Of a DNA stretch of 64,000 bases, positions 1-9,504 are shown one piece after another. The notes under the pieces are model-generated. The model was not told the DNA's origin, did not search any database, and saw only the letters and a list, made by a program, of their open reading frames with translations. Source of the DNA: DATBVX01 sp963724625 (GTDB lineage: Bacteria; Pseudomonadota; Gammaproteobacteria; Steroidobacterales; Steroidobacteraceae); the NCBI GenBank assembly GCA_963724625.1, contig CAVRVO010000003.1, forward strand, positions 310,001 through 374,000, read 5' to 3'. Both the position numbers and the translations under genes were made by a program. Numbering within the stretch: the stretch's first letter is position 1; each line of letters begins with the position of its first letter.

Positions 1-528
1 GATGAAGCCGAGATCGAACATCCGGTCCGCTTCGTCCAGCACGGCCACCTGGACGTGCCGCAGATCGAACACGCGCTGCTTGAAGAAATCGATGGTGCGT
101 CCGGGCGTTCCGATCAGCACATCGACACCTTGTTCCAGGGTGCGCCGTTGTTTTTCGTAGTCCGTGCCCCCAAATGCCAGTCCCAGGGTCAATCCCGTGA
201 ACTGGCCGAGCGATTCGGCATCCTTGTGGATCTGTACTGCGAGCTCGCGCGTCGGCGCCAACACCAGCGCGCGTGGGGCTGTGCCCGGGCGTGTGGGCGA
301 AGCTGCGCGAGTCAGCAGGCTGTTGAACAGCGCCACCAGGAACGCAGCAGTCTTGCCGGTGCCAGTTTGTGCCTGGCCCGCCACGTCGCGTCCCGCCAAT
401 GCCATCGGCAGCGTCTGGGCCTGAATCGGCGTACAAAGTTCAAAGCCGGCGTCCGCGATTCCGCGGGCGAGACTTGCAGGAAGATTCAGTGAATCGAAGC
501 GCAGTTCAGATAGATGTGTTTCTGTCAT
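1..528 (-). CDS. rhlB: ATP-dependent RNA helicase RhlB (partial, C-terminus outside window)
   Basis: The minus strand is open from the ATG at 528 to the window edge (176 codons), so only the N-terminal RecA-like domain is seen. Motifs in order: a Q-motif region with PIQAQ (34-38), motif I AQTGTGKT (53-60), motif Ia PTRELA (92-97), motif Ib TPGR (141-144) and the DEAD box (165-168). RhlB unwinds RNA and is a degradosome helicase in enterobacteria. The arrangement rhlB divergent from trxA-rho is the same as in E. coli, which supports RhlB over other DEAD-box paralogues. No convincing Shine-Dalgarno sequence precedes the ATG. The 293 bases between it and trxA hold no gene I can support. Confidence 0.9.
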   Translation of the reverse strand, partial: MTETHLSELRFDSLNLPASLARGIADAGFELCTPIQAQTLPMALAGRDVAGQAQTGTGKTAAFLVALFNSLLTRAASPTRPGTAPRALVLAPTRELAVQIHKDAESLGQFTGLTLGLAFGGTDYEKQRRTLEQGVDVLIGTPGRTIDFFKQRVFDLRHVQVAVLDEADRMFDLGFI

Positions 529-821
529 CTAAGGAGACGATTGACTCACAGTGGTGAGAGCGAGGCTTGCAAATTGCCTCAAAGTTGGGTCCAATACCGC
601 CCAGCCGTAGCGGCTCCGTCCGCACTTCCTTGAAGCTCCACCACCCGGCCTGATTATTTCGATACCCAACGCAGGGTCATTGTAACCGTAAATCGACTGC
701 AGCACCGCGTCCGCCTGACGCTGCAAACGCCCTGAGGGGCTCTTCTTTCATCAAATTCCACATCGCATTGACGAGTTCGCACATCTTCATCCTTCATTTT
801 CCCTTTGGGAGGTAGTTCCGA

Positions 822-1148
822 GTGGGGAAGCAAATCGTTCACACCACAGACGCCACGTTCGACGAGGACATTCTGAAATCTGCCACACCTGTGCTGCTCG
901 ACTTCTGGGCGGAGTGGTGTGGTCCGTGCAAGATGATCGCGCCGGTACTCGACGAAATCGCCGAGGAATACAAGGACCGGCTCAAGATCGCCAAGATCAA
1001 CATCGATGAGAATCCGCACACGCCGCCTCGTTTCGGCATTCGCGGGATCCCGACGCTGATCCTGTTCAAGAACGGCACGGTGGAGGCGCAAAAAGTCGGC
1101 GCAGTCTCCAAGTCACAACTCGCCGCCTTCCTGGACAGCAACCTGTGA
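822..1148 (+). CDS. trxA: Thioredoxin TrxA
   Basis: A 108-residue protein of normal thioredoxin length with the redox motif WCGPC (Cys33 and Cys36) and the cis-proline loop GIPTL. It is a cytoplasmic disulfide reductase serving ribonucleotide reductase and other partners. The start is GTG at 822, preceded by a GGGAGG ribosome-binding site about 10 bases upstream. Its TGA stop overlaps a GTG (1145) that begins the extended rho reading frame, so the two genes are probably co-transcribed and possibly translationally coupled. Confidence 0.95.
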   Translation: MGKQIVHTTDATFDEDILKSATPVLLDFWAEWCGPCKMIAPVLDEIAEEYKDRLKIAKINIDENPHTPPRFGIRGIPTLILFKNGTVEAQKVGAVSKSQLAAFLDSNL

Positions 1149-2590
1149 GAGGCTATCTCGGTAATTCGGCTCGCAGCCGACCCAACAAGGGGCAGGGTGG
1201 CGGTCGTCAGAACCGCAACAATGACCCCAATCGTGGCGGACGGCAGGATGATTTCCTGCCCGAGGACAACTTCGCCGACGGCGAAGGCCTCGACGTCATC
1301 ACCCCCAGCGAACTTGCGGCCACACGCCGCTCGATGAATCTCACCGAGCTCAAGACCAAGCCGGTCTCGGAGCTGGTGGATCTCGCTACAACGATGAACC
1401 TGGAGAACATCGCGCGTTCTCGCAAGCAGGACATCATCTTCGCCATCCTGAAAGCGCACGCGCGCAATGGTGAGGACATCTACGGCGATGGCGTGCTCGA
1501 GATCCTGCAGGACGGCTTCGGCTTCCTGCGCTCGGCCGACAGCTCCTACCTGGCGGGTCCGGATGACATTTACGTCAGCCCGAGCCAGATCCGCCGCTTC
1601 AACCTGCGCACCGGGGATTCGATCTCCGGGCTCATCCGTCCGCCCAAGGACGGCGAGCGCTATTTCGCGCTGCTCAAGGTCGGAGAGATCAACTTCGATT
1701 CGCCCGAGAACTCGCGTCACAAGGTCCTGTTCGAGAACCTGACGCCGCTGTTCCCGAAAGAGCGTCTGAAGCTCGAGCGCGGTAACGGCAGCACGGAAGA
1801 CTTGACCGCCCGCACCATCGATCTCATGGCGCCGATCGGCAAGGGCCAGCGCGGCCTCATCGTATCCCCGCCCAAGGCGGGCAAGACGATGCTGCTGCAG
1901 AACATCGCGACTGCGATCACGGCAAATCATCCCGAGTGCGTCCTCATCGTGCTGCTCATCGACGAGCGGCCGGAAGAGGTCACCGAGATGCAGCGCACTG
2001 TGAAGGGCGAGGTGGTCTCGAGCACGTTCGATGAGCCCGCCAGCCGCCACGTCCAGGTCGCCGAAATGGTGATCGAGAAGGCGAAGCGCCTGGTCGAGCA
2101 CAAGCGTGATGTCGTGATCCTGCTCGACTCGATCACGCGACTGGCGCGCGCCTACAACACCGTCGTGCCCTCATCGGGCAAGGTGTTGACGGGTGGTGTC
2201 GATGCGAACGCGTTGCAGCGGCCCAAGCGCTTCTTCGGCGCGGCACGCAACATCGAGGAGGGCGGAAGCCTGACGATCCTCGCCACCGCGCTGATCGATA
2301 CCGGCTCGAAGATGGACGATGTCATCTACGAGGAATTCAAGGGCACGGGCAACTCGGAGATTCACCTCGACCGGCGTATCTCTGAAAAGCGCGTATTCCC
2401 GGCGTTCAACATCAACCGTTCCGGCACGCGCAAGGAAGAGCTGATCACGGCGCAGGACGAGCTCGCGAAGATGTGGATCTTGCGCAAGCTCCTGCACCCG
2501 ATGGATGAGCTGGCGGCAATCGAGTTCCTGCTCGATAAGATGAAGGACACGAAGACCAACGGTGAGTTCTTCGATGCGATGAAGCGGTAG
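1145..2590 (+). CDS. rho: Transcription termination factor Rho, with possible N-terminal extension
   Basis: From Met64 (ATG at 1334) onward the protein aligns without gaps to E. coli Rho: RNA-binding OSB fold, P-loop PPKAGKT near residues 242-248, LLIDERPEE Walker B region, and the Q and R loops. It is a hexameric RNA-dependent ATPase that terminates transcription. The open frame continues upstream to a GTG at 1145 that overlaps the trxA stop, adding 63 residues. This extension is rich in Gly, Arg, Asn and Gln, which looks like the disordered N-terminal inserts of some Rho proteins. Whether translation starts at 1145 or 1334 is undecided. No attenuator was identified. Confidence 0.93.
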   Translation: MRGYLGNSARSRPNKGQGGGRQNRNNDPNRGGRQDDFLPEDNFADGEGLDVITPSELAATRRSMNLTELKTKPVSELVDLATTMNLENIARSRKQDIIFAILKAHARNGEDIYGDGVLEILQDGFGFLRSADSSYLAGPDDIYVSPSQIRRFNLRTGDSISGLIRPPKDGERYFALLKVGEINFDSPENSRHKVLFENLTPLFPKERLKLERGNGSTEDLTARTIDLMAPIGKGQRGLIVSPPKAGKTMLLQNIATAITANHPECVLIVLLIDERPEEVTEMQRTVKGEVVSSTFDEPASRHVQVAEMVIEKAKRLVEHKRDVVILLDSITRLARAYNTVVPSSGKVLTGGVDANALQRPKRFFGAARNIEEGGSLTILATALIDTGSKMDDVIYEEFKGTGNSEIHLDRRISEKRVFPAFNINRSGTRKEELITAQDELAKMWILRKLLHPMDELAAIEFLLDKMKDTKTNGEFFDAMKR

Positions 2591-2668
2591 CGCAACCCGG
2601 CAGCAAGGCGCGCGATGGCGCGCCAGGTCCGCTTTACCGATCGATAAGAACAAGAGGGAGATTTCCTG

Positions 2669-4523
2669 ATGAGACTCAGGACCGCGGCTTTGTCGGTCGC
2701 GGCGATGGGCGTCGTGTTTGGCGACATCGGGACGAGCCCGTTGTACGCGCTGCGCGCCTGCTTTTCCGATGCGGCGGGAGTCAGCGTCAGCGCTTCCAGT
2801 GTCCTCGGCATTCTCTCGCTCATTTTCTGGTCCCTGGCGCTCGTCATTTCAGTCAAGTACGTCAGCATCATCCTGCGCGCTGACAATGATGGCGAAGGGG
2901 GCGTGCTCGCCCTGACGACGCGTGTCCTCAATGAGCGGCCCATGCGCGGTACGGCCGCGATCGCCACGCTCGGCCTCATCGGCTGTGCGCTCTTCTACGG
3001 CGATGGAGTCATCACCCCCGCAGTCACCGTACTCGGCGCCATTGAGGGGTTGAGTATCGCGACTCCCGCGCTAGGGCATATCGTCCTGCCGCTCGCGATC
3101 CTGGCACTGCTGTGGCTTTTCTCGATCCAGCGGCACGGAAGCGGTGCGATCGGTCGCCTGTTCGGTCCGGTCATGCTGTTGTGGTTCGCCGTCCTCGCGG
3201 GCCTCGGGAGTCCGCAGTATCGTGCTGCACCCGGTCGTGCTTGCGGCCGTGAATCCGGCCTACGCGTTCTGGTTTTTTTCGGAGCACTCCGCCGTGGCCT
3301 TTGCGGTGTTCGGAGCGGTATTTCTCACGGTCACGGGAGGTGAGGCGCTCTACTCCGACCTGGGGCACTTTGGACGGCGGCCGATCGCGATGGCCTGGTT
3401 CGTCGTGGTCTGGCCCTGCCTGTTGCTCAACTATTTCGGCCAGGGCGCGCTGCTGCTGGCATCGCCTCAGGCGATTATCAATCCGTTCTACCTGCTGGCG
3501 CCGCAGTGGGCCCTGATTCCGCTGGTGGTCCTTGCCACCGCGGCCAGCATCATCGCATCGCAAGCAGTCATCTCAGGCGTCTTCGCCATCACGCAGCAAT
3601 GCCAGCAGCTCGGGTACATCCCGAGGGTGCGGATTCAGCATTCCTCCGCCGCATTGATTGGCCAGGTCTATGTCCCCTCGGTGAACTGGCTGAGCTGTGC
3701 CGCGACCGTAGCGCTTGCAGTCGGATTTGGATCCTCAGCCCACATCACTCACGCGTATGGTGTTGGCGTCTCGTGCACCATGCTGATTGATTCGATCTTG
3801 ATCCTATTGCTGCTATGGGGCGCAACAGGTCGGTCCGAGCGGCTGCAGCTGTACGTGGTCTGTGGGCTGCTCGCCCTCGATGTCGCGTTCGTCATTTCCA
3901 ACATGGACAAGGTGCCGACCGGAGGATGGTTCCCGATTCTCTTCGGGCTGACAATCTTTGGCGTGATGAAGACCTGGCAGCGCGGTCGTCTCGTCGTCAC
4001 GGAAAGGATGCGGCGCGAAGAGCGACCAGTGGCCTGGTTTCTCGAACTGATCGAAAAAGAGCCGCCCGTGCGCGTCGAGGGGGTAGCGGTATTCCCAACC
4101 AGCAACACGACGGGTATCCCACGCACGCTGGTTCGCAATCTGAAGATGAACGGTGTCCTGCACGAGCACACGATCATCTTTTCCCTCATCACCGAGCGGG
4201 TGCCGCGCGTGAGCGAGGGCCGTCGGGTCAAGGTCCAGACACTCGCACCAGGTCTCTACCGGGTCATCGCGCGCATGGGGTTCATGGAATTTCCGGAGGT
4301 CCCCAAGCTGTTGCGCGCGGCTCAGCAGTGGCTACCAGTACGCACGGATGATGCCGTGTACTTCCTCGGGCGCGATGAGATCGTCATCGGCGACCGGCAC
4401 GGCATGCACCGCTGGCGCAAGAAGCTGTTCCTATTCCTTGCGCGCAACTCACAGTACGCCGCCTCGAGCTTCGGAATCCCGCCCTCGCGGCTCATGGAAG
4501 TCGGTGGGCACGTGGAGATTTGA
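2669..4523 (+). pseudogene. kup: Kup-type potassium uptake protein, split by a +1 frameshift
   Basis: Two overlapping frames encode consecutive parts of one Kup/HAK/KUP transporter. Residues 1-183 start at ATG 2669 with the family signature GVVFGDIGTSPLYAL. The rest is read in the next frame from about 3213 to 4523. Removing one G from the GGG at about 3209-3211 joins them into a protein of about 617 residues, normal for Kup, with 12 predicted membrane spans and a soluble C-terminal domain. Kup is a proton-coupled K+ importer of the inner membrane. The single homopolymer base suggests either a sequence error or a recent mutation, since the rest of the gene is undamaged. A GAGGGAG ribosome site precedes the start. 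Confidence 0.85.
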
Positions 4524-4569
4524 GACGGTCAATCGCCAATTGCCAATGCCAATGCACAGAGGCACTCTG

Positions 4570-4980
4570 GTGGCTGGATATTCGGGAACAGCGCTCGCGA
4601 AGAAGCTCGGCATCAAGGCTGGTAGCCGGGTGTTCGCGCGCGGAGCCCCCTCAAACTACAAGAAGTTGCTGGCCCCGCTGCCTGAAGGGGTGGCGATCGT
4701 GGCGCGCATGTCTGCCGACACGGACATCGCCCACCTCTTCGCCACGCGGCGTGCCGACCTCGCCCGTGAGATCAAGGCGGTGCTTGGCAAGATGCCCCAG
4801 GACGGGGCGATCTGGGTGTCGTGGCCGAAAAAATCCTCGAAGGTTCCAACCGACATCTCCGAGGACACGATCCGAGAAGTCGCGTTGCCCCTCGGTCTCG
4901 TCGATATCAAGGTGTGCGCAGTCGACGAGGTGTGGTCGGGCCTCAAGCTCGTCATCCGCCGCGAGAATCGCAAGTCGTAG
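4570..4980 (+). CDS. DUF3052 family protein
   Basis: A 136-residue protein beginning MAGYSGTALAKKLGIKAGSR in the style of DUF3052. It ends with the conserved block LGLVDIKVCAVDEVWSGLKL followed by RRENR. The biochemical function of the family is unknown. I chose the GTG at 4570 because family members start at this point and AGAGG lies 7 bases upstream. In-frame ATGs at 4546 and 4552 are alternatives. The gene follows kup by 46 bases on the same strand. Confidence 0.8.
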   Translation: MAGYSGTALAKKLGIKAGSRVFARGAPSNYKKLLAPLPEGVAIVARMSADTDIAHLFATRRADLAREIKAVLGKMPQDGAIWVSWPKKSSKVPTDISEDTIREVALPLGLVDIKVCAVDEVWSGLKLVIRRENRKS

Positions 4981-4985
4981 CCCGC

Positions 4986-5131
4986 GCCGGATTGCGGGCG
5001 GCCGTCGGGTGACAAACCGTGCCGCCAGCGCCGGATCACGCTCGCTCCCGCAGTGTCTTACGAGGCAAACCCGCAAACACTGAAGCCGGCGCCGTCGGCA
5101 GGTGTCACCCGACGTCCACCCGCAATCCGGC
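4986..5131. repeat. Long imperfect inverted repeat between the DUF3052 gene and purD
   Basis: A 29-base arm at 4986-5014 is repeated in inverted orientation at 5103-5131 with about two mismatches, separated by 88 bases. The loop carries a second weaker inverted pair (CCAGCGCCGG region against CCGGCGCCGT region). The gene-free stretch 4981-5323 contains only this and the hairpin at 5292. It could be a MITE-like relic, a structured RNA or a convergent-gene boundary element. No transposase lies nearby. Confidence 0.6.
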
Positions 5132-5291
5132 ACCGCTCAGGACTTGTGGCCTGTCGGCCGCGCTACTCGTCACCGGAGCCGTTCGGATTTGATGGTAGGC
5201 TGCGAGCCGACCCGATGGCGCGGTGCCGTGCAGCGCGAACGGCGGCGTTGGTCACTCTGCGGTTGATCGTTCGTGTCGGCTCCAGGGACGA

Positions 5292-5327
5292 GTAGCCCGG
5301 CCGAAGGCGCAAGGCCGCGCCGGCTAC
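5292..5327. repeat. REP-like palindrome at the 3' end of purD
   Basis: The sequence begins GTAGCCCGGCC and ends CGCCGGCTAC, forming a hairpin with a short loop. GTAG...CTAC palindromes of this size are typical of bacterial REP elements. It overlaps the purD stop codon at 5324-5326, so it may also act as a 3' mRNA end or stabiliser. Only one copy is present in this window. Confidence 0.5.
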
Positions 5328-6604
5328 GATCCGCGGGCGATGGCGCGATAGCCGATGTCGCGCCGAAACTGCGCACCTGGCCACTGGATCGCATCCACCA
5401 GCGCATAGGCGTCTCGGCGAGCGCCGCGAATCGAATCACCGAGCCCCACTGCGCAGAGCACACGGCCGCCGTTGGTCACAACCTTGCTTTCCGCAAGCCT
5501 CGTGCCCGCGTGGAAGATTTTTCCGGGCAACCGCGCCGCGGCGCCGAGCCCGGTGATGACATCGCCTCTCGGATAGTTGTCGGGATAGCCCTGCGCCGCC
5601 ATCACCACACCGAGTGCCGCACGCGAATCCCATTGCGCATCGACGTGGTTGAGCCGCCCGTCGAGCGCTGCAGTGCAAAGCTGGACCAGGTCTGACTTGA
5701 GTCGCATCAGCACCGGCTGCGTTTCCGGGTCGCCAAAGCGGCAATTGAACTCGAGCACGTTGGGCGTGCCGTCCTCGGCGATCATCAGGCCTGCGTAGAG
5801 GAATCCGGTGTAGGGCGTCCCGTCCTCGGCGAGCCCGAGGATCGTGGGCTCGATGACCTCGCGCATGATGCGTGCGTGCAGGAGAGGGGTGACGATGGGG
5901 GCGGGCGAGTACGCGCCCATTCCGCCCGTGTTGGGTCCGCGATCACCATCGTCGCGTCGTTTGTGATCCTGGGACGTCGCCAGCGGCAGAATATGGCGAC
6001 CATCCGCCATGACGATGAAACTCACTTCCTCGCCCGCGAGGAACTCCTCGATGACGACTTCGCGACCCGCTTCACCGAACTGGCCGGCAAACATCGATTG
6101 CGCCGTGTCGATGGCCTGGGCCGGGCCTTCGGTGATGACGACGCCCTTGCCCGCCGCAAGTCCGCTCGCCTTGACGACTATCGGTGTCCGGTGCGCTTCA
6201 ACGTAACCGGGATCGAACGTCTCGCGCGTGAAGGTGCGCGAGGCGGCGGTCGGGATGCGATGGCGGCGGAGAAACTCCTTCGTGTAGGCCTTGGAGCCTT
6301 CGAGCTGCGCGGCGCGCTGGACGGGACCAAAGCAGCGCAGCCCCGCGGCCTGGAATCGATCCACGACGCCAGCGACCAGCGGTCCCTCAGGCCCGACGAT
6401 GGTGAGATCGACGCGCTCGCCCTTCGTAAACACTTCGAGGGCCGGCAAGTTGTCGGCTGAGATATCGACGTTACGAGTCTTGGGTTCGAAGGCGGTCCCT
6501 GCATTACCAGGCGCGACGAACACTTGCGTGATCAGGGGCGACTGCGCGGCTTTCCATGCCAGTGCATGCTCGCGGCCACCACCACCGATGATGAGTACTT
6601 TCAT
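5324..6604 (-). CDS. purD: Phosphoribosylamine-glycine ligase (GARS)
   Basis: A 426-residue protein of normal length for PurD. It opens with the N-terminal MKVLIIGGGGREHALAW motif, has the ATP-grasp segment with KASGLAAGKGVV, and the C-terminal block LEFNCRFGDPETQPVL. It catalyses ATP-dependent ligation of glycine to phosphoribosylamine, step two of de novo purine synthesis. It lies 12 bases downstream of purH on the same strand, so the two are very likely one operon, as in many gammaproteobacteria. The stop codon is inside a REP-like hairpin. Confidence 0.95.
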   Translation of the reverse strand: MKVLIIGGGGREHALAWKAAQSPLITQVFVAPGNAGTAFEPKTRNVDISADNLPALEVFTKGERVDLTIVGPEGPLVAGVVDRFQAAGLRCFGPVQRAAQLEGSKAYTKEFLRRHRIPTAASRTFTRETFDPGYVEAHRTPIVVKASGLAAGKGVVITEGPAQAIDTAQSMFAGQFGEAGREVVIEEFLAGEEVSFIVMADGRHILPLATSQDHKRRDDGDRGPNTGGMGAYSPAPIVTPLLHARIMREVIEPTILGLAEDGTPYTGFLYAGLMIAEDGTPNVLEFNCRFGDPETQPVLMRLKSDLVQLCTAALDGRLNHVDAQWDSRAALGVVMAAQGYPDNYPRGDVITGLGAAARLPGKIFHAGTRLAESKVVTNGGRVLCAVGLGDSIRGARRDAYALVDAIQWPGAQFRRDIGYRAIARGS

Positions 6605-6616
6605 GGTGAGGGCGGC

Positions 6617-8179
6617 CTAGTGCCTGAAGTGCCTGACGCCGGTAAACACCATCGTCATGCCGTGCTCGTCGGCGGCGGTAATCACCTCAGGATCGCGCAA
6701 CGAGCCGCCGGGCTGGATTACCGCCTTAATGCCGTGTTCGGCGGCAAGGTCGATGCCGTCGCGGAACGGGAAGAAGGCATCTGATGCCATCGAGGCGCCC
6801 CTGATGTCGAGTTTCGCATCCGCGGCTTTCATGGCGGCAATGCGGCTCGAGACGACTCGGCTCATCTGTCCAGCACCGATGCCCAGCGTCATGCCTTCGC
6901 GGGCATAAACGATCGCGTTCGATTTGACGAAGCGCGCAACCCGCCACGCAAAGAGGAGGTCCGCGACTTCGGCCTCAGTCGGCTCGCGCCGGCTCACCAC
7001 GTCGAGATCGCCCGCGGTGATCGAATCGGTGTCGCGGGTCTGGACCAGGAGTCCACCGCCGACACTTCGATACTCCGGACCGAGCTCGACCGGTGCCTCG
7101 AGGTCGCCGAGCGCGATGGCCCGCACGTTTTCCTTGGCCTGCAGGGCTTCCAGCGCCGCCGCATCGAAGCTCGGCGCCAGGATCACCTCGACGAACTGCT
7201 GCTTGAGGATCGACTGAGTGGTCACGCCATCGAGCCGGCGGTTGAACGCGATGATTCCACCAAACGCAGAGGTCGGATCGGTGCGATACGCCTTGGCGTA
7301 GGCGACGCCGATGTCACCCGCGACCGCAACGCCGCAAGGATTGGCGTGTTTAACAATAACGCAGGCCGGTTGCGAGAACGTCCTGACGCATTCCAGTGCC
7401 GCGTCCGCGTCGGCGATGTTGTTGAAGGAGAGCTCCTTGCCTTGCAGCTGGTGCCCGCGCGCGATGCTGGCCCCTCTCGACCCCGGGTCGGTATAGAACG
7501 CGGCATGCTGGTGCGGATTCTCGCCGTAGCGCAGGTCGAGCTTCTTGTTGAAGACCGCGGTTAGCGTTTCGGGCCAGGACTCATCGGCGACCGGCCACCT
7601 CTGCATCAGGTACCCGGCGACTGTGGTGTCGTAACTCGCAGCGTGGGCAAATGCCTTCGCCGCCAACTGCGCCCGGAAGGCCTTCGATGTCTCCCCCGCA
7701 TGCGCCTGCAGCTCATCGAGCAGTGCGGTGTAGTCGGCCGGATCGACGATCACGGTCACATCGGCGTGATTCTTGGCCGCAGCGCGCAGCATCGCCGGCC
7801 CGCCGATGTCGATGTTCTCGACCGCTTCCTCGTAGCTGCAGTCAGGACGCGCAATGGTCTGCGCGAAGGGATAGAGATTGACGATCAGAAGGTCGATGGG
7901 CTCGATGCCGTGCTCGGCCATCACGGCTTCGTCGATACCGCGCCGACCCAGCAGCCCGCCATGAATCTTCGGGTGCAGCGTCTTGACGCGCCCGCCCATG
8001 ATTTCGGGGAAGCCGGTGTGCGCGGAGACTTCGGTGACGGCGACGCCGTTCTGCAGGAGGAGCCGGGCGGTGCCGCCCGTTGACAGGATTTCCACACCTC
8101 GCATCGCGAGGGCGCGGGCCAACTCGACGACGCCGGTCTTGTCGGACACGCTCAGCAGAGCGCGGCGCAACGGCGTCAT
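6617..8179 (-). CDS. purH: Bifunctional AICAR transformylase / IMP cyclohydrolase
   Basis: A 520-residue protein of the usual PurH length. The N-terminal MGS-like cyclohydrolase domain (about 1-195) begins MTPLRRALLSVSDKTGVVEL. The C-terminal transformylase domain carries IVKHANPCGVA and ends with the TGVRHFRH tail. It catalyses the last two steps of IMP synthesis in the cytoplasm. Its ATG overlaps the fis stop by 4 bases (ATGA), which indicates translational coupling with fis. Confidence 0.96.
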   Translation of the reverse strand: MTPLRRALLSVSDKTGVVELARALAMRGVEILSTGGTARLLLQNGVAVTEVSAHTGFPEIMGGRVKTLHPKIHGGLLGRRGIDEAVMAEHGIEPIDLLIVNLYPFAQTIARPDCSYEEAVENIDIGGPAMLRAAAKNHADVTVIVDPADYTALLDELQAHAGETSKAFRAQLAAKAFAHAASYDTTVAGYLMQRWPVADESWPETLTAVFNKKLDLRYGENPHQHAAFYTDPGSRGASIARGHQLQGKELSFNNIADADAALECVRTFSQPACVIVKHANPCGVAVAGDIGVAYAKAYRTDPTSAFGGIIAFNRRLDGVTTQSILKQQFVEVILAPSFDAAALEALQAKENVRAIALGDLEAPVELGPEYRSVGGGLLVQTRDTDSITAGDLDVVSRREPTEAEVADLLFAWRVARFVKSNAIVYAREGMTLGIGAGQMSRVVSSRIAAMKAADAKLDIRGASMASDAFFPFRDGIDLAAEHGIKAVIQPGGSLRDPEVITAADEHGMTMVFTGVRHFRH

Positions 8180-8466
8180 TTCGAGAGTCCGAACTCCTTC
8201 AACTTCTTACGCAGGGTACCGCGATTGATACCGAGGATCACCGCGGCGCGGCTCTGGTTGCCCGAGGCATAGTCGAGCACCGCCTTGAACAGCGGTTCCT
8301 CCACTTCGCGCATCACCAGGTCATAGAGGGCCGCCGGCCGGTGACCGTTGAGGTTGGTGAAGTAGGTAGTGAGCGCTTCGTGGGCGTGATCTCGCAGGGG
8401 AATGTCCCTGCTTACCGCGCGAGCCACAGGCTCTCTGCGCAGTTTCGATTTCTTCTTGACCACCAT
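8176..8466 (-). CDS. fis: DNA-binding protein Fis
   Basis: A 96-residue protein with a C-terminal Fis-type helix-turn-helix (NQSRAAVILGINRGTLRKKL). The N-terminal beta-hairpin/dimerisation region is followed by the sequence YDLVMREVEEPLFKAVL. Fis is a nucleoid-associated dimer that bends DNA and controls rRNA and recombination genes. The dusB-fis order is classical for gammaproteobacteria. The spacing to dusB is 38 bases, and the gene overlaps purH by 4 bases downstream, so it is probably part of a longer operon. Confidence 0.95.
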   Translation of the reverse strand: MVVKKKSKLRREPVARAVSRDIPLRDHAHEALTTYFTNLNGHRPAALYDLVMREVEEPLFKAVLDYASGNQSRAAVILGINRGTLRKKLKEFGLSK

Positions 8467-8504
8467 TTAAGGTTCCCCGCTATCGTCAAGAATTTTTCTT
8501 CTTA

Positions 8505-9494
8505 TCAAGCCGCCAGGCTGATACCCGATGCCAGTTGATCAAAGTACTCGCGGGCCATCGCGAACTGCGCATCGATCGTCGTCGCCGTCATCACTCGCTT
8601 GCGGAATTCTCCTGCTTCGGAATGATGCTGGCAGTACCAGCTCAGATGTTTACGCGCCACTCGAACACCCGTGTCTTCTCCGTAATGCGAGTACAGGGCT
8701 TTCAAGTGGGCGAGCAGAATATCACGGACTTCTTGGAGCGCAACCGGAACGTGCTCACGTCCGTTGGCGAGGAAAAAGTTGACTTCGCGAAAAATCCATG
8801 GCCGACCCTGTGCACCGCGCCCGATCATCACGCCATCGACGCCAGTCGATTGAAAAATCTCACGAGCCTTCAGCGGTGAATCGATATCGCCGTTCGCGAA
8901 CACCGGAATCTTCACCGCGGCCTTGATGGCGCATACAGTTTCGTGCTCCGCGCTGCCACGGAACATGCACGCGCGCGTGCGTCCATGCACCGCGAGTGCC
9001 AGCACGCCACTCGCCTCAGCAATTTTCGCGATCGTGATGCCATTGCGATGCTCCGGACTCCATCCGGTGCGGATCTTGAGCGTCACCGGCACGCTTACGG
9101 CACGCACGACGCTCTCCAGGATGCGTGCTACCAGCTGTTCATCGCGCAACAACGCCGATCCGGCCGCCTTGTTGCAGACTTTTTTCGCGGGGCAGCCCAT
9201 GTTGATGTCGATGATCTGCGCCCCGGCATCGACATTGAGCCGCGCGGCCTCCGACAGCATCTGCGGCTCGGCTCCTGCGATCTGAACGATGCGCGGTTCA
9301 GGCTCATCTTCGTGGGTCATGCGCCGTTGCGACTTGGCCGTGTGCCACAGGCGGGCATCGGCAGTGAGCATCTCCGATGCGGCGATGCCTGCGCCCAGCC
9401 GCCGGCACAGCATGCGGAACGGACGATCGGTCACGCCCGCCATTGGCGCGAGCGCCAGCGGGGAAGAGAGCGAATATGGACCGATCTGCAGCAA
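8505..9494 (-). CDS. dusB: tRNA-dihydrouridine synthase B
   Basis: A 329-residue FMN enzyme that reduces uridine in the tRNA D-loop. It starts MLQIGPYSLSSPLALAPMAG and carries the FMN-binding TIM-barrel strand motif LAPMAGVTDRPFR. The block DINMGCPAKKV contains the catalytic cysteine, and GDIDSP and GRGAQGRPWIF bind the FMN phosphate. The length is normal for DusB, and the position directly upstream of fis fixes the assignment to DusB rather than DusA or DusC. Confidence 0.95.
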   Translation of the reverse strand: MLQIGPYSLSSPLALAPMAGVTDRPFRMLCRRLGAGIAASEMLTADARLWHTAKSQRRMTHEDEPEPRIVQIAGAEPQMLSEAARLNVDAGAQIIDINMGCPAKKVCNKAAGSALLRDEQLVARILESVVRAVSVPVTLKIRTGWSPEHRNGITIAKIAEASGVLALAVHGRTRACMFRGSAEHETVCAIKAAVKIPVFANGDIDSPLKAREIFQSTGVDGVMIGRGAQGRPWIFREVNFFLANGREHVPVALQEVRDILLAHLKALYSHYGEDTGVRVARKHLSWYCQHHSEAGEFRKRVMTATTIDAQFAMAREYFDQLASGISLAA

Positions 9495-9504
9495 ACGCGA
9501 GACC

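Noticed and set aside
839..2101. 420-codon minus-strand ORF opposite trxA and rho
   Set aside because: It is antisense to highly conserved housekeeping genes and has low-complexity composition; a shadow frame.
2669..4523. Programmed +1 frameshifting in kup
   Set aside because: There is no known slippery site or downstream stimulator, and the same kind of shift occurs in unrelated genes at homopolymers, so error or mutation is simpler.
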